Assembly: GCA_902601865.1 (NCBI GenBank)
Contig: CACKOX010000003.1
Coordinates: 1 to 63,999, forward strand
Source: an uncultured Alphaproteobacteria bacterium
GTDB lineage: Bacteria; Pseudomonadota; Alphaproteobacteria; HIMB59
Direction: 5' to 3'
Length of the DNA stretch: 63,999 nt
How positions within the stretch are numbered: the first letter of the stretch is position 1; each line of letters starts with the position of its first letter. The position numbers were made by a program, and so were the translations under genes. The notes beneath the pieces were generated by a model that searched no databases, had not been told where the DNA came from, and saw nothing but the letters and a program-made list of their open reading frames with translations. Of the stretch, positions 45,078-53,331 are shown piece by piece.

Positions 45078-45396
45078 TATATTTTTTGGCAATCTCAATT
45101 TTATTTATTTCCAACTTTTCTATTTTAATTGGAAATTGATTGTCCAATTGTTTTTTTAATTCTGTAATTAATTTTTCCAGTGTTTTGTATTGAGATGCTG
45201 AAACAAATGTTACTATTTCTTTTTTAATATCAGAATAACTTGTAACATTTTCAATATTGTCAAGATCTTGATTGTGATCAAGATCTAATTGGCATTTAAT
45301 ACTAATTAATATTGTTTGTGGTTTTAACCTTTCTTCATCAAACACTCCAATGATTGTGTCGACCTTTAAGTCCTCTATCTCTATAAAAAAATTCAT
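45049..45396 (-). CDS. folB: Dihydroneopterin aldolase
   Basis: The 115-aa protein fits FolB, which cleaves dihydroneopterin to hydroxymethyl-dihydropterin and glycolaldehyde. FFIEIEDLKVDTIIGVFDEER, NVTSYSDIKKEIVTFV and KTLEKLITELKKQL correspond to the family (tyrosine and glutamate of the active site in SYSDIK and LEKL). It overlaps folP by 4 nt and folK by 29 nt, showing tight operon packing. Confidence 0.87.
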   Translation of the reverse strand: MNFFIEIEDLKVDTIIGVFDEERLKPQTILISIKCQLDLDHNQDLDNIENVTSYSDIKKEIVTFVSASQYKTLEKLITELKKQLDNQFPIKIEKLEINKIEIAKKYNAKKVSVSI

Positions 45397-46208
45397 TTAT
45401 TCAAAGCTTTCAAAACTTTTATCATTTGATTTGTCTCTTGGACATCATGAATTCGAAACGTATTGACATTTTGTTGTAAGGCATGAGTAATAGAAGCTAA
45501 AGATCCTCCTATTCTTTGATCGGCGTTTGAAGGATCAATGAAGTTTATCCAACTTTTTCGTGATGAACCTAAAAGTATTTGTAGATTTTTGTGACTATAT
45601 TTTGATAGGGATCGCATTAATTGTAAGTTTTGGTTTAATGTTTTGCCAAAACCTATTCCTGGATCAAACCATACTTTTTTAAGATTAAATTTCATTTTTT
45701 TTAGTATTTTCAGTCTTTTTTCAATAAATTTATCAAACTCTTTTACCATATTAGCTCTTGGATTTAGTTTTTTTTGCATCTCTTTTGGTGTTCCTCTTTT
45801 GTGCATTAAGAATAATCCAGCATTGTACTTTTTTGTAAGTTTGAACAACTCCTCTGAACCACCATTTATATCATTAATAATATGCACTCCTTTTTTAAGG
45901 GCATATTCTTGAGTCTCAGGTTTATAAGAGTCTAATGAAACAAGATATTTCTTATAATTTAAATACGGTAGAATTTTTGAAAGCCTAAGTATTTCTTCTT
46001 TGTATGTAATTGGTTCGCTATTTGGTCTAGTGCTCTCTGCTCCAATATCTATAATTTGTGCTCCATCTTTAACCATTGAGTTAATATGATTAAGTGCAGA
46101 AGTACGAGAAAAGGTTTTGCCCCCATCACTAAAGGAATCAGGGGTAAAATTACAAATACCCACTAATAATGGTTTTTTTAGATTAAATAAATTTTTATTG
46201 AATTTCAT
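45393..46208 (-). CDS. folP: Dihydropteroate synthase
   Basis: The 271-aa protein condenses hydroxymethyl-dihydropterin pyrophosphate with p-aminobenzoate. LVGICNFTPDSFSDGGK (residues 15-31) is the DHPS pyrophosphate loop, then IDIGAESTRPNS, the INDINGGS segment, WFDPGIGFGKTLNQNL and GSSRKSWIN. It overlaps folB (4 nt) and pabC (14 nt). Confidence 0.95.
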   Translation of the reverse strand: MKFNKNLFNLKKPLLVGICNFTPDSFSDGGKTFSRTSALNHINSMVKDGAQIIDIGAESTRPNSEPITYKEEILRLSKILPYLNYKKYLVSLDSYKPETQEYALKKGVHIINDINGGSEELFKLTKKYNAGLFLMHKRGTPKEMQKKLNPRANMVKEFDKFIEKRLKILKKMKFNLKKVWFDPGIGFGKTLNQNLQLMRSLSKYSHKNLQILLGSSRKSWINFIDPSNADQRIGGSLASITHALQQNVNTFRIHDVQETNQMIKVLKALNK

Positions 46209-46977
46209 AGTAATTATTTTTTATCATAGTTTCATAGTCTTTTTTTAATTTTTGAAAATATGTCGTAGATTTTCTTTTCCAAAAAATACTTTGAATACTT
46301 TTTATAGACGTAATACCTCTTCCAGAACCTATTGATAATATTTCACTATATTGGTTAAGCTCTTTTTCAAAAATTGTTTTTTTAATGAACTTAAATTTGG
46401 ATATTTTCTCTACAAGTTTCAAAGTGTTACCATAATAGTATCCTATTTTTGGAATATATACTTTTCCTTCTTTAATAAAAATTAAATTTGTTACTGCACC
46501 CTCTGTAATTTCACCATCTCTTGATAGTATAATTTCATTTTCAGAGTAATTTATCTCACTCATAAATTTTAATATTTTTTTGTAATATAAATTTTTATTT
46601 CTAAAGTCTTTTCTTTTATATTTTTTTATAAATCCAATTACACTGCTCTTTGTCGTTGTTCTTTTTCTAAGTGACATTGATAAAGTTGTTCCATTAGTAG
46701 CAATTCTTAGCAAATGGTTAAAAATCTTAATTTGCTTAATATCTTCTCCAATTAATTCTCTGATCATTTTTGGATTTAGTTTGGCATCAAATTTATAATC
46801 ACGGCATGTATTATTAAAAGTACTTAAATAGAGGTTTAAGCCTATAAATCTTGGTGTTTTTCCTATGATAGGTATAGACGTAAAAACACCCTTCTGACCC
46901 CAAAGTGGTTTGAATTTAGAGGATAAATAAGAGTTATTTTTTAAATTGAATGATTTTTCGAATAAATTGTTTGCCAT
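46195..46977 (-). CDS. pabC: Aminodeoxychorismate lyase-like class IV PLP enzyme
   Basis: The 260-aa protein is a class IV PLP enzyme: LLRIATNGTTLSMSLRK, then DGEITEGAVTNLIFIKEGKVYIP (about residues 155-177), with the Glu and Asn expected in this family, and SIGSGRGITSI. Its position between pabA and folP makes aminodeoxychorismate lyase (p-aminobenzoate formation) by far the best call. The pattern is diverged, as is common in small genomes. It overlaps pabA by 44 nt. Confidence 0.8.
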   Translation of the reverse strand: MANNLFEKSFNLKNNSYLSSKFKPLWGQKGVFTSIPIIGKTPRFIGLNLYLSTFNNTCRDYKFDAKLNPKMIRELIGEDIKQIKIFNHLLRIATNGTTLSMSLRKRTTTKSSVIGFIKKYKRKDFRNKNLYYKKILKFMSEINYSENEIILSRDGEITEGAVTNLIFIKEGKVYIPKIGYYYGNTLKLVEKISKFKFIKKTIFEKELNQYSEILSIGSGRGITSIKSIQSIFWKRKSTTYFQKLKKDYETMIKNNYYEIQ

Positions 46978-47500
46978 TTGGAGTTAAAAATGAGTCCGGG
47001 TGAAATTGTAAACCACAAATGTCATATTTATGGCTTTCCAAACACATTGCTACATTAGTTTCCTCACATCTCATTGTAATATGCATTGAAGAAGAATTAA
47101 ATGGCTCTTTTAGTTTCAAAGAATGGTATCTCCCTACTTGATATAAAGCATTATTAGGAAATCTTAAACTTTGAGAATTTGTTCGTATATACGTTTGATA
47201 ACCATGAAATATTTTTTCCTGTTTAGAAATAGTTCCCCCTTCTCCGTTAGCAATAAGTTGAAATCCAAGGCAGATACCAATAATTTTCTTCTTCGATTTA
47301 TAATTATTATAAATATCCAATGATATTGGATAATCTAAGGGCTTTCCAGGCCCTGGAGAAAAAATTATTACATCTGACTTTTTTACAGAATTTTCTTTTA
47401 CATCATAAAAATTTTTAACTTCAAGGTTGCCAAAACCAGATAGCAAATGCGCAAGATTATAAGTAAAGGAGTCTTCATGATCTATAAGTAATAAATTCAT
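46934..47500 (-). CDS. pabA: Aminodeoxychorismate synthase glutamine amidotransferase subunit
   Basis: The 188-aa class I amidotransferase has DHEDSFTYNLAHLL, FSPGPGKPLDYP, GICLGFQLIA with the catalytic Cys, and CGLQFHPDSFLTPNG, whose His and Asp substitute for the usual His-Glu (HPES). It delivers ammonia from glutamine to PabB. It could also serve anthranilate synthase (TrpG), as PabA/TrpG are often shared, but no trp genes are in view. It overlaps pabB by 4 nt and pabC by 44 nt. Confidence 0.85.
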   Translation of the reverse strand: MNLLLIDHEDSFTYNLAHLLSGFGNLEVKNFYDVKENSVKKSDVIIFSPGPGKPLDYPISLDIYNNYKSKKKIIGICLGFQLIANGEGGTISKQEKIFHGYQTYIRTNSQSLRFPNNALYQVGRYHSLKLKEPFNSSSMHITMRCEETNVAMCLESHKYDICGLQFHPDSFLTPNGKQFIRKIIQFKK

Positions 47501-48702
47501 TTTAATAAATCCAATAGTGATTTAGCTTTTAAATAATTTTCATGATACTCATTTTTAGCAGTGCTATCTAAGATTACTCCACTAGCTGCGAAGACTTCGT
47601 TATTTTTTTTAAAATTTAAAATAGACCTTATTATGATATTAAAGCTCATATCTTGTTTAGAGCGAAAGTAACCAAAAGAGCCAGTATAAATTCTCCTAGG
47701 CTCTTTTTCTTCTTTATTCAGTAATTTTAAGGTATTAATTTTGGGACAGCCGATAACTGAACCTCCAGGCATCATTGCCTTAATTATTGCTGATAGTCTT
47801 ACATTATCAAGAAGGGTTCCAGAAATCTCAGAGACATTATGATAAATATATTGGTATTTTTGTACAAATTTTAAATTTTGTATTTTGACAGAATTTGGTT
47901 TTGTAATACGACTTAGGTCATTTCTCTCTAAATCAACAATCATATTGTGCTCTTTATCCTCTTTTTGATTATTTTCAAAAAAACGCCTCGCCTCTTTTGT
48001 TGATTTAATTTTATCCCTACTCACAGTTCCTGCTATTGGTGATGTGACTATTTTCTTTCCTCTTACTTTAAATAAGTTTTCAGGAGAGCAGCTAATTATA
48101 TTAAAATCTTTTGTTCTTACACAAAAAGACTCAGGGCTTAGATTTTTTTTCATCAAGTCAAAAAATAAATTAACTATATCTAGGTCTTTTTTATTTGAAT
48201 ATTTTTGAGCAATTTTAATTTGATAGGTTTCACCTGCCCTTATATTTTTTTTAAATTTATTGAAGATTTTTTCATAGACTTGAACATTTGGACTTACAGT
48301 CACTTTGTAATGATTTAAATTATTATTTTTTTTTAAGACTTTCAGATCTTTCAATAATTCAGTTTTAGATTTTGTTAGGATTTTAATTTTTTTATCTAAA
48401 ATAATTTTAGTTTGAGGTCGAAAAAAAACACCCTCTGGAAAAGATGAACTATCTTTATTTACTTTTAAATTAATATTTTTACAGAGTAATTCGTATCCAA
48501 AGAAACCAATGTAACAATCGTATGGCTTATTTGATTTAAAGCGCTCTAATTTATTTAAAAATTTTTGTAAGTTGCCTAAATTTAAATCAACTTTTTCAAC
48601 AAAATCTGTAAATATTTCAAAATTATTATTATCTGAGTTTCTGTAAATTACTAAGTCTTTATCAGAATTAAGTAAAATATTTAGTATTTCAGAATTGTCC
48701 AT
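47497..48702 (-). CDS. pabB: Aminodeoxychorismate synthase component I
   Basis: The 401-aa chorismate-utilising protein has the C-terminal TrpE/PabB catalytic half: CSPENLFKVRGKKIVTSPIAGT (about residues 208-229), KEDKEHNMIVDLERNDLSRI, MMPGGSVIGCPKINTLKLL and GSFGYFRSKQDMSFNIIIRSI. The N-terminal domain is shorter than in TrpE, favouring PabB. It makes aminodeoxychorismate from chorismate with PabA, the first step of p-aminobenzoate synthesis, and starts the six-gene operon. Confidence 0.88.
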   Translation of the reverse strand: MDNSEILNILLNSDKDLVIYRNSDNNNFEIFTDFVEKVDLNLGNLQKFLNKLERFKSNKPYDCYIGFFGYELLCKNINLKVNKDSSSFPEGVFFRPQTKIILDKKIKILTKSKTELLKDLKVLKKNNNLNHYKVTVSPNVQVYEKIFNKFKKNIRAGETYQIKIAQKYSNKKDLDIVNLFFDLMKKNLSPESFCVRTKDFNIISCSPENLFKVRGKKIVTSPIAGTVSRDKIKSTKEARRFFENNQKEDKEHNMIVDLERNDLSRITKPNSVKIQNLKFVQKYQYIYHNVSEISGTLLDNVRLSAIIKAMMPGGSVIGCPKINTLKLLNKEEKEPRRIYTGSFGYFRSKQDMSFNIIIRSILNFKKNNEVFAASGVILDSTAKNEYHENYLKAKSLLDLLK

Positions 48703-48773
48703 GAACGAATTCTATTTATATAGACTATTTATTCAACAAATGCGATTGCTACAATTTTACTTTGAACACACAT

Positions 48774-48802
48774 TATAAAAGCACCCTAACCTTTGGGGTG
48801 CT
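48774..48802 (-). terminator. Terminator of the iron-binding protein gene
   Basis: AGCACCC (48780-48786) pairs with GGGTGCT (48796-48802), loop TAACCTTTG. Read on the minus strand, the stem is followed by TTTTAT (48779-48774), as expected of an intrinsic terminator 28 nt downstream of the Fe3+-binding protein gene. Confidence 0.65.
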
Positions 48803-48830
48803 GCGGATCTATTTGAAGCGACCAACCTAT

Positions 48831-49844
48831 TTAACCGTCAAAATTTATTTTATTTAAGATATCTAAAACGGCTTTTCTATTTGAGGCGATTTCTTGTAAA
48901 TCTATAGAGTCAAATTTTGCATTATTTGCTAGTGCTTGTACTCTTTCCGAAGCTTTGACATTGACGTTTACCGGAAACTCATTGTTATCATTTGCATATA
49001 TTTTTTGAGCTTCCTCATTCAATAAAAATTCTAAAAAGTCTATAGAGGCGTCATAATTTTTATTGTTGATAATAGCGATTCCTGAAATGTTTACATGACT
49101 GCCATAACTGTCTTGATTTGGAAAAATTGGGGACACTTTTTCAAGCCAGATAATTTGATTAGGATCATCCATCATTTTAAAATAATAGTAATGATTACCA
49201 ATACTGACATCACAAACACCAGCATAAATTGCTTTTACTTGATCCCTGTCATTTCCTTGCGGTTTTCTTGAGAGATTAGCTTTCAATTTAACAATATAAT
49301 CTTCGAACCATTCCACTCCATGATGGGCAATTAAAGCTGAAAATAATGAGATATTGTAAGGATGATAACCAGATCTAGTACAAACTCTGTCTTTGTATTT
49401 TGGGAGAATAAGATCTTCATAAGAAATTTTTTCTAATTGAAGATCATTGTGAGCATAGATTACTCTTGCTCGCATTGTTAAGCTTGTCCAATCATTAGTT
49501 TGTAGATTTGAAGGTACATTCTTTTGTAAAGGTATTTCTACATTTGCACCCGCCTCTGTTATATCGATTAATCTTGCTATATCAGAAGATAAAAAAATAT
49601 CTGCAACCGGTCTGTCTTTTTCAAGAATTGTTTTTTGAACTAATCCTTTTTTTGAAAAAATCCATTCTATTTTATTTCCAGTTTGTTCTTCGTATTGGTT
49701 AATTAAGGGCTCGATTAAAAAGGGCTGTCTTTCAGAATAGACTTTTATGGTTTCTGATGCATAAGCTTTTGTGAGAGCAATGTACATTGATGACAGACTT
49801 ATGAGTATAGAAACAGTTAAAAGTATTATTGATTTATTTTTCAC
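48831..49844 (-). CDS. Iron(III) ABC transporter substrate-binding protein
   Basis: The 337-aa protein is a FutA/FbpA-like periplasmic iron-binding protein with an N-terminal signal (residues 1-29). Typical segments are IKVYSERQPFLIEPLINQYEEQTG, KGLVQKTILEKDRPVADIFLSSDIARL, VSIGNHYYYFKM with the adjacent tyrosines that bind iron, and GSHVNISGIAIINNKNYDASIDFLEFLLNEEAQK. It delivers ferric iron to an inner-membrane permease. No permease or ATPase lies next to it, so the rest must be elsewhere. It is isolated, with its own terminator, and close to the Irr-type gene. Confidence 0.9.
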   Translation of the reverse strand: MKNKSIILLTVSILISLSSMYIALTKAYASETIKVYSERQPFLIEPLINQYEEQTGNKIEWIFSKKGLVQKTILEKDRPVADIFLSSDIARLIDITEAGANVEIPLQKNVPSNLQTNDWTSLTMRARVIYAHNDLQLEKISYEDLILPKYKDRVCTRSGYHPYNISLFSALIAHHGVEWFEDYIVKLKANLSRKPQGNDRDQVKAIYAGVCDVSIGNHYYYFKMMDDPNQIIWLEKVSPIFPNQDSYGSHVNISGIAIINNKNYDASIDFLEFLLNEEAQKIYANDNNEFPVNVNVKASERVQALANNAKFDSIDLQEIASNRKAVLDILNKINFDG

Positions 49845-49908
49845 AGAACTCTTTATAAAGGAGACAGTAATTATTGAAATGAATAAATTTTTAATAGCTT
49901 AATAACAA

Positions 49909-50928
49909 CTATTGTGGTGATTTTTTGTAGTATATTTCAGATTTATTTTTGTTAATTTTTTTAAATAGGAATACTTTTATGAAATACCTTTTTAAAAATT
50001 TAAAAGACTCGATGAATGGAGTTTGGTAAAGCTCTTTTAAAGTATGTTTTTTTTGGTCATCTTTGGTGCCTAAACCTAGTGTGAGGTTATCAGTATCTTC
50101 AGAATGGTGTAAGGATCCAAATATCCAATCCCAAATAGCAAGTGCTGCACCATAGTTTTTATTGTAGTGCTCTTTTGCTATTGAATGATGCAAGTGATGC
50201 TGTGCGGGTGAAATAAGAACGTACTCTAACCATTTCCAGTAACGAATACCAATATGAGAATGTCTTAGATTAGATCCAAAGACATTGAAAAAAAACACAA
50301 ATAAATTTGCACCAAGTATGGTGTATAAGTCAACACCACCACCAAATAAATAAACAAAAGTTGATATTGTTACGCCCTGAGCAAAAGCTGACCTTAGTGT
50401 AAATACTAAACCCTCCAGAGGATGGGTTCTAAAAACAGTCATAGGAGTAAGGTTTGTTGCTGAATGATGAACTTTATGTAATGCCCATAAAAATGGCCAA
50501 TTATGCATCCATCGATGAACAATATATTTCGAAAAATCATCTACTATAAAGTGAGTTAGAGTGAATAAACTGACAATTAAATATTTAGGAGAGGAGGCAA
50601 ACAGGCCCATTTCTATAAAATTTATTTCAAAAAAGAAAAAATATAACGCAGTTGCTATTGTTATCTGAGTAAGGAGATGTGGAGAAATTAATAACATTAT
50701 AATCTGATTGATGAAAAATACTTTATAGTCACTTGTTGCTGATTTTGAGAAAAAGACTTTTGGATTGAAGATAAATTTAATTGACTCTTTCAGTGATTTC
50801 TTTTTATGGAAAATGAGCCAAGCTACTGCAATTAAAATAGATAAAAATAAGTAAAGAATAAATACTCTTTTTTTTGGATTAGTAAATTGATCTATTGTAT
50901 TTTGAAATATATCAAAAAAAAATTCCAT
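49909..50928 (-). CDS. Fatty acid hydroxylase/sterol desaturase-family protein
   Basis: The 339-aa membrane protein has the histidine motifs of the family: HRWMHNW (about 138-144), HKVHHSATNLTP (about 151-162) and HHLHHSIAKEHYNKNYG near 240. These hold the di-iron centre that hydroxylates lipids. The exact product is unknown (sterol, fatty acid or carotenoid-like). It is a lone gene between a hairpin and the iron-binding protein. Confidence 0.88.
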   Translation of the reverse strand: MEFFFDIFQNTIDQFTNPKKRVFILYLFLSILIAVAWLIFHKKKSLKESIKFIFNPKVFFSKSATSDYKVFFINQIIMLLISPHLLTQITIATALYFFFFEINFIEMGLFASSPKYLIVSLFTLTHFIVDDFSKYIVHRWMHNWPFLWALHKVHHSATNLTPMTVFRTHPLEGLVFTLRSAFAQGVTISTFVYLFGGGVDLYTILGANLFVFFFNVFGSNLRHSHIGIRYWKWLEYVLISPAQHHLHHSIAKEHYNKNYGAALAIWDWIFGSLHHSEDTDNLTLGLGTKDDQKKHTLKELYQTPFIESFKFLKRYFIKVFLFKKINKNKSEIYYKKSPQ

Positions 50929-50948
50929 GAATTATATTAATATCATAA

Positions 50949-50972
50949 CATGGCCTTCCGAAGAAGGCCATG
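50949..50972 (-). terminator. Hairpin downstream of the imelysin-like gene
   Basis: CATGGCCTT (50949-50957) pairs perfectly with AAGGCCATG (50964-50972) around loop CCGAAG, about 47 nt downstream of the imelysin-like stop codon on the minus strand. The sequence after it (TTATGATATT) has only a weak T-run, so termination is probable but not textbook. Confidence 0.5.
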
Positions 50973-51019
50973 CAATCGTCTCTTTATGTGTCAGTGTAGG
51001 AGAAGAGACAAACTTTTAT

Positions 51020-52411
51020 TTAGTCGTTTTCTGCAGACTCAGATGTACCAATTTTAGATGCAAGATCTGCCATATCTGAGAGCATGTCGTTACCTCTTGC
51101 TTCTACACCAAATTGATCAATCATAAGTTTTTGTATTTTTAACATATGAAGTTTTGCATCATTCATGGAATAAACTTTATCCATTACGTAATTGCCATTT
51201 ACATCAATGCCTACAATTTGAGTTTCATCTAAAAGCATTGGGCCAAAACCAACCATTCGATTAAGCTTTGCTCCTGTTTCTCCAATATTGTTTTTTCCAA
51301 CTTGAAGAGCCATTGAGAAGCCTTTTAATTCTCCCCAATACTTCATGTACTTATCAAATTCTTTAGCTAAATCAGCATTGCTTACATCCTCAAGAGCAAC
51401 AAGTGACTTATAAGTTGATCCAGCGTATTTAAATACAGACTCTGCAATAACTTTTTCCCAATTAGAGGAAATATCGTCTACATATGCCATTAGTCTTGCT
51501 CTTGACATATCAGAGAGTTTTTCTCCGTTTGCTGATGTAATTAATTTTCTACCATCAAGGAAAGCTCTAGTAATATCTTCTAAATAAGTTGTTTTACCAC
51601 CTTTATCAAAACTAGAGGCATAATACGCATGAGCAAAAACATACTCCGATTTAAGATCAACAACACCATCTCCGTTAAAATCTGCAGATGCTAAATCTTT
51701 TTTCTTTGCTACATTGTAGTTTTGTTCAGCAGATAACAACAAAGAATGTGCTGCAGCACCCCAATATCCAAATGCCTCATCCCAACTATGCTCTTTACCT
51801 GTGTAGCAAGCTCCATCTTTGTATGGCTTATCATTAGGCTTTGTGTCTGCCTCCATTTTTTCATCAAGATAATTGTCAACAGCTTGGTTGTAGAACACTG
51901 CCCCCATAATAAACTTTGAGAGAAGCTGCTGGTAATTTAATCCAACTGAGACATCTTTTGGATTGCTCTCAGCTTTACTCATCCAAAAATCAATTACTTC
52001 TGGTCCTGTCATGTTGTTGGGCCAAGATGTAATAGTTCCTTTATAAGTTTTACCTGAAAGATTCTTACCAGAAGAAATATCATTTAATAATGTTTGTTTA
52101 ATAGGAAAACCGTCCTTAGAAGCCGGCGCCCAAATTTGTTTATTCTTATCTGAGCCACTATAGTAAGAATTCATTTCAGAATAATCACCTTTTGTGGAAA
52201 GATGTTTAAGACTATCGTGTTGTACGTGTCTTGCTATCTGGCCGCTGTAAGAAACAGTATTTGTGCAATCACCAGAGTAACCTTTTAGAGTTACTGGGAA
52301 TGGGCCATATACATCTTCACTATGTGCTCCAGCATTGGCAAGACCAGTCAAGCCAAAGCTAAGACATGTTATGGATGCCAAAAGTTTTGTTTTCAATTTA
52401 GATTTTTTCAT
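51020..52411 (-). CDS. Imelysin-like (DUF4856) exported protein
   Basis: The 463-aa protein has a signal peptide (KLLASITCLSFGLTGLANAG), then DUF4856-like segments: LNYQQLLSKFIMGAVFYNQAVDNYL, HSWDEAFGYWGAAAHSL (about 217-233), and a Ca-binding-type loop DFNGDGVVDLKSE (about 252-264, EF-hand/dockerin-like). Imelysin-related proteins are iron-regulated and bind cell-surface metal or heme by unproven means. It lies downstream of the Irr-type gene on the same strand and near an iron-binding protein, so an iron/heme role is supported by context. Confidence 0.8.
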   Translation of the reverse strand: MKKSKLKTKLLASITCLSFGLTGLANAGAHSEDVYGPFPVTLKGYSGDCTNTVSYSGQIARHVQHDSLKHLSTKGDYSEMNSYYSGSDKNKQIWAPASKDGFPIKQTLLNDISSGKNLSGKTYKGTITSWPNNMTGPEVIDFWMSKAESNPKDVSVGLNYQQLLSKFIMGAVFYNQAVDNYLDEKMEADTKPNDKPYKDGACYTGKEHSWDEAFGYWGAAAHSLLLSAEQNYNVAKKKDLASADFNGDGVVDLKSEYVFAHAYYASSFDKGGKTTYLEDITRAFLDGRKLITSANGEKLSDMSRARLMAYVDDISSNWEKVIAESVFKYAGSTYKSLVALEDVSNADLAKEFDKYMKYWGELKGFSMALQVGKNNIGETGAKLNRMVGFGPMLLDETQIVGIDVNGNYVMDKVYSMNDAKLHMLKIQKLMIDQFGVEARGNDMLSDMADLASKIGTSESAEND

Positions 52412-52518
52412 AGTGTTTGAGAAAATATTGAAAAAAAAATTAAAAAAAATAGAAAAAAAATAAGATATTGCTGCGTCTAAATAAGCAATGTTTACTGAAA
52501 CATATTACAAATAATGAA

Positions 52519-52939
52519 TTACTTCTTTTTTTTGAGATTTATTACCAAAGAATATTCCTCAAGCAATGATAGGCAAGCTGGTATCGGCAAGTCTTTGTGA
52601 AGCTCTATGCAATCGTCGTAATCGTATATTTTATTCTCTTCTTGATGATAAACATGAATATGATTAGTTGTGTTAGTATCGTAGAATGATTGTTTATCAA
52701 CAACAATTTGCTTTAAATATCCTTTATCAACTAAAGTATTCAGATTTTCATATAGTGTTGTTAAAGAAAAAATAACTTCTGTTATCTTTCAAAGTTTCAT
52801 TCATTTGATTAATTGAAAAGTGTTTGTCTTTCCCATCAAAAATTGATTTTAGGAGAACCACTCTTTGTTTAGTTTGTCTCCATCCGCACTTCTCTAGAAC
52901 AACATCAATCTCTTTTTTACTAGCTTCTGATAAATTCAT
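52519..52939 (-). pseudogene. irr: Fur-family Irr-type regulator with frame interruption
   Basis: The frame from the ATG at 52937-52939 encodes NLSEASKKEIDVVLEKCGWR and QTKQRVVLLKSIFDG (helix-turn-helix N terminus), then stops; another frame gives TEVIFSLTTLYENLNTLVDK (DNA recognition helix), QSFYDTNTTNHIHVYHQEEN and a C terminus ending in LKKKK with TAA at 52519-52521. Skipping one base in the TTGAAAGATAAC region (about 52784-52795) joins the frames into about 139 aa, the length of Irr. The YDTNTTNHIHVY segment resembles the Irr heme/metal-binding FDTN-HHH region. Irr controls iron and heme genes in alphaproteobacteria. A broken copy next to imelysin-like and iron-binding genes is notable. 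Confidence 0.7.
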
Positions 52940-53057
52940 TGTCCTAAAATAGGCTAAAAATGGTTATTATTCAATAGCATCTGGCATATTATATTAAGAC
53001 AAAACAGCACTAGCTAGAATGTAATATATTCCATTAAACGATGAGTTAATAGGTAAA

Positions 53058-53228
53058 TCAGGTTTTATTTAAGTTAGCTGATAAACTAGGCAAATTCTCA
53101 TTAACCTTTTTTTGAGAATTTAATTGATACATAACGTTCACTCTTTCAATAAATGATATGGGATAATACTTCTCTTCGACGATTCTTTTTATTTTGTGAT
53201 TACAAACCTTGTTTTTAGTTTTTCTCAT
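53058..53228 (-). CDS. Possible small basic protein (56 aa)
   Basis: The 392-bp gap between irr and znuA (52940-53331) holds one plausible frame: ATG at 53226-53228, stop at 53058-53060, giving a 56-aa lysine- and asparagine-rich product (MRKTKNKVCNHKIKRIVEEK at its start). Its start codon lies inside a strong hairpin (53221-53256). No family is recognised. Apart from this and the hairpin, the gap is plain AT-rich sequence; a weaker repeat (AAGTTTC at 53285-53291 and GAAACTT at 53312-53318) lies just downstream of znuA. Confidence 0.3.
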   Translation of the reverse strand: MRKTKNKVCNHKIKRIVEEKYYPISFIERVNVMYQLNSQKKVNENLPSLSANLNKT

Positions 53229-53256
53229 AAGGCATATAAAATGCCTATATGAGAAA
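53221..53256. promoter_or_regulatory. 15-bp hairpin in the irr-znuA gap
   Basis: TTTCTCATAAGGCAT (53221-53235) pairs with ATGCCT-TATGAGAAA (53241-53246 and 53248-53256), with one bulged A and loop ATAAA. On the plus strand a T10 run follows about 14 nt later. It may be a terminator, a regulatory leader hairpin covering the start of the 56-aa frame, or part of a small RNA. Confidence 0.4.
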
Positions 53257-53331
53257 ATTGTAAATTAGTTTTTTTTTTGACTTTAAGTTTCTTAGATTAT
53301 TGAAATTATCTGAAACTTATTTCAAAATTCC

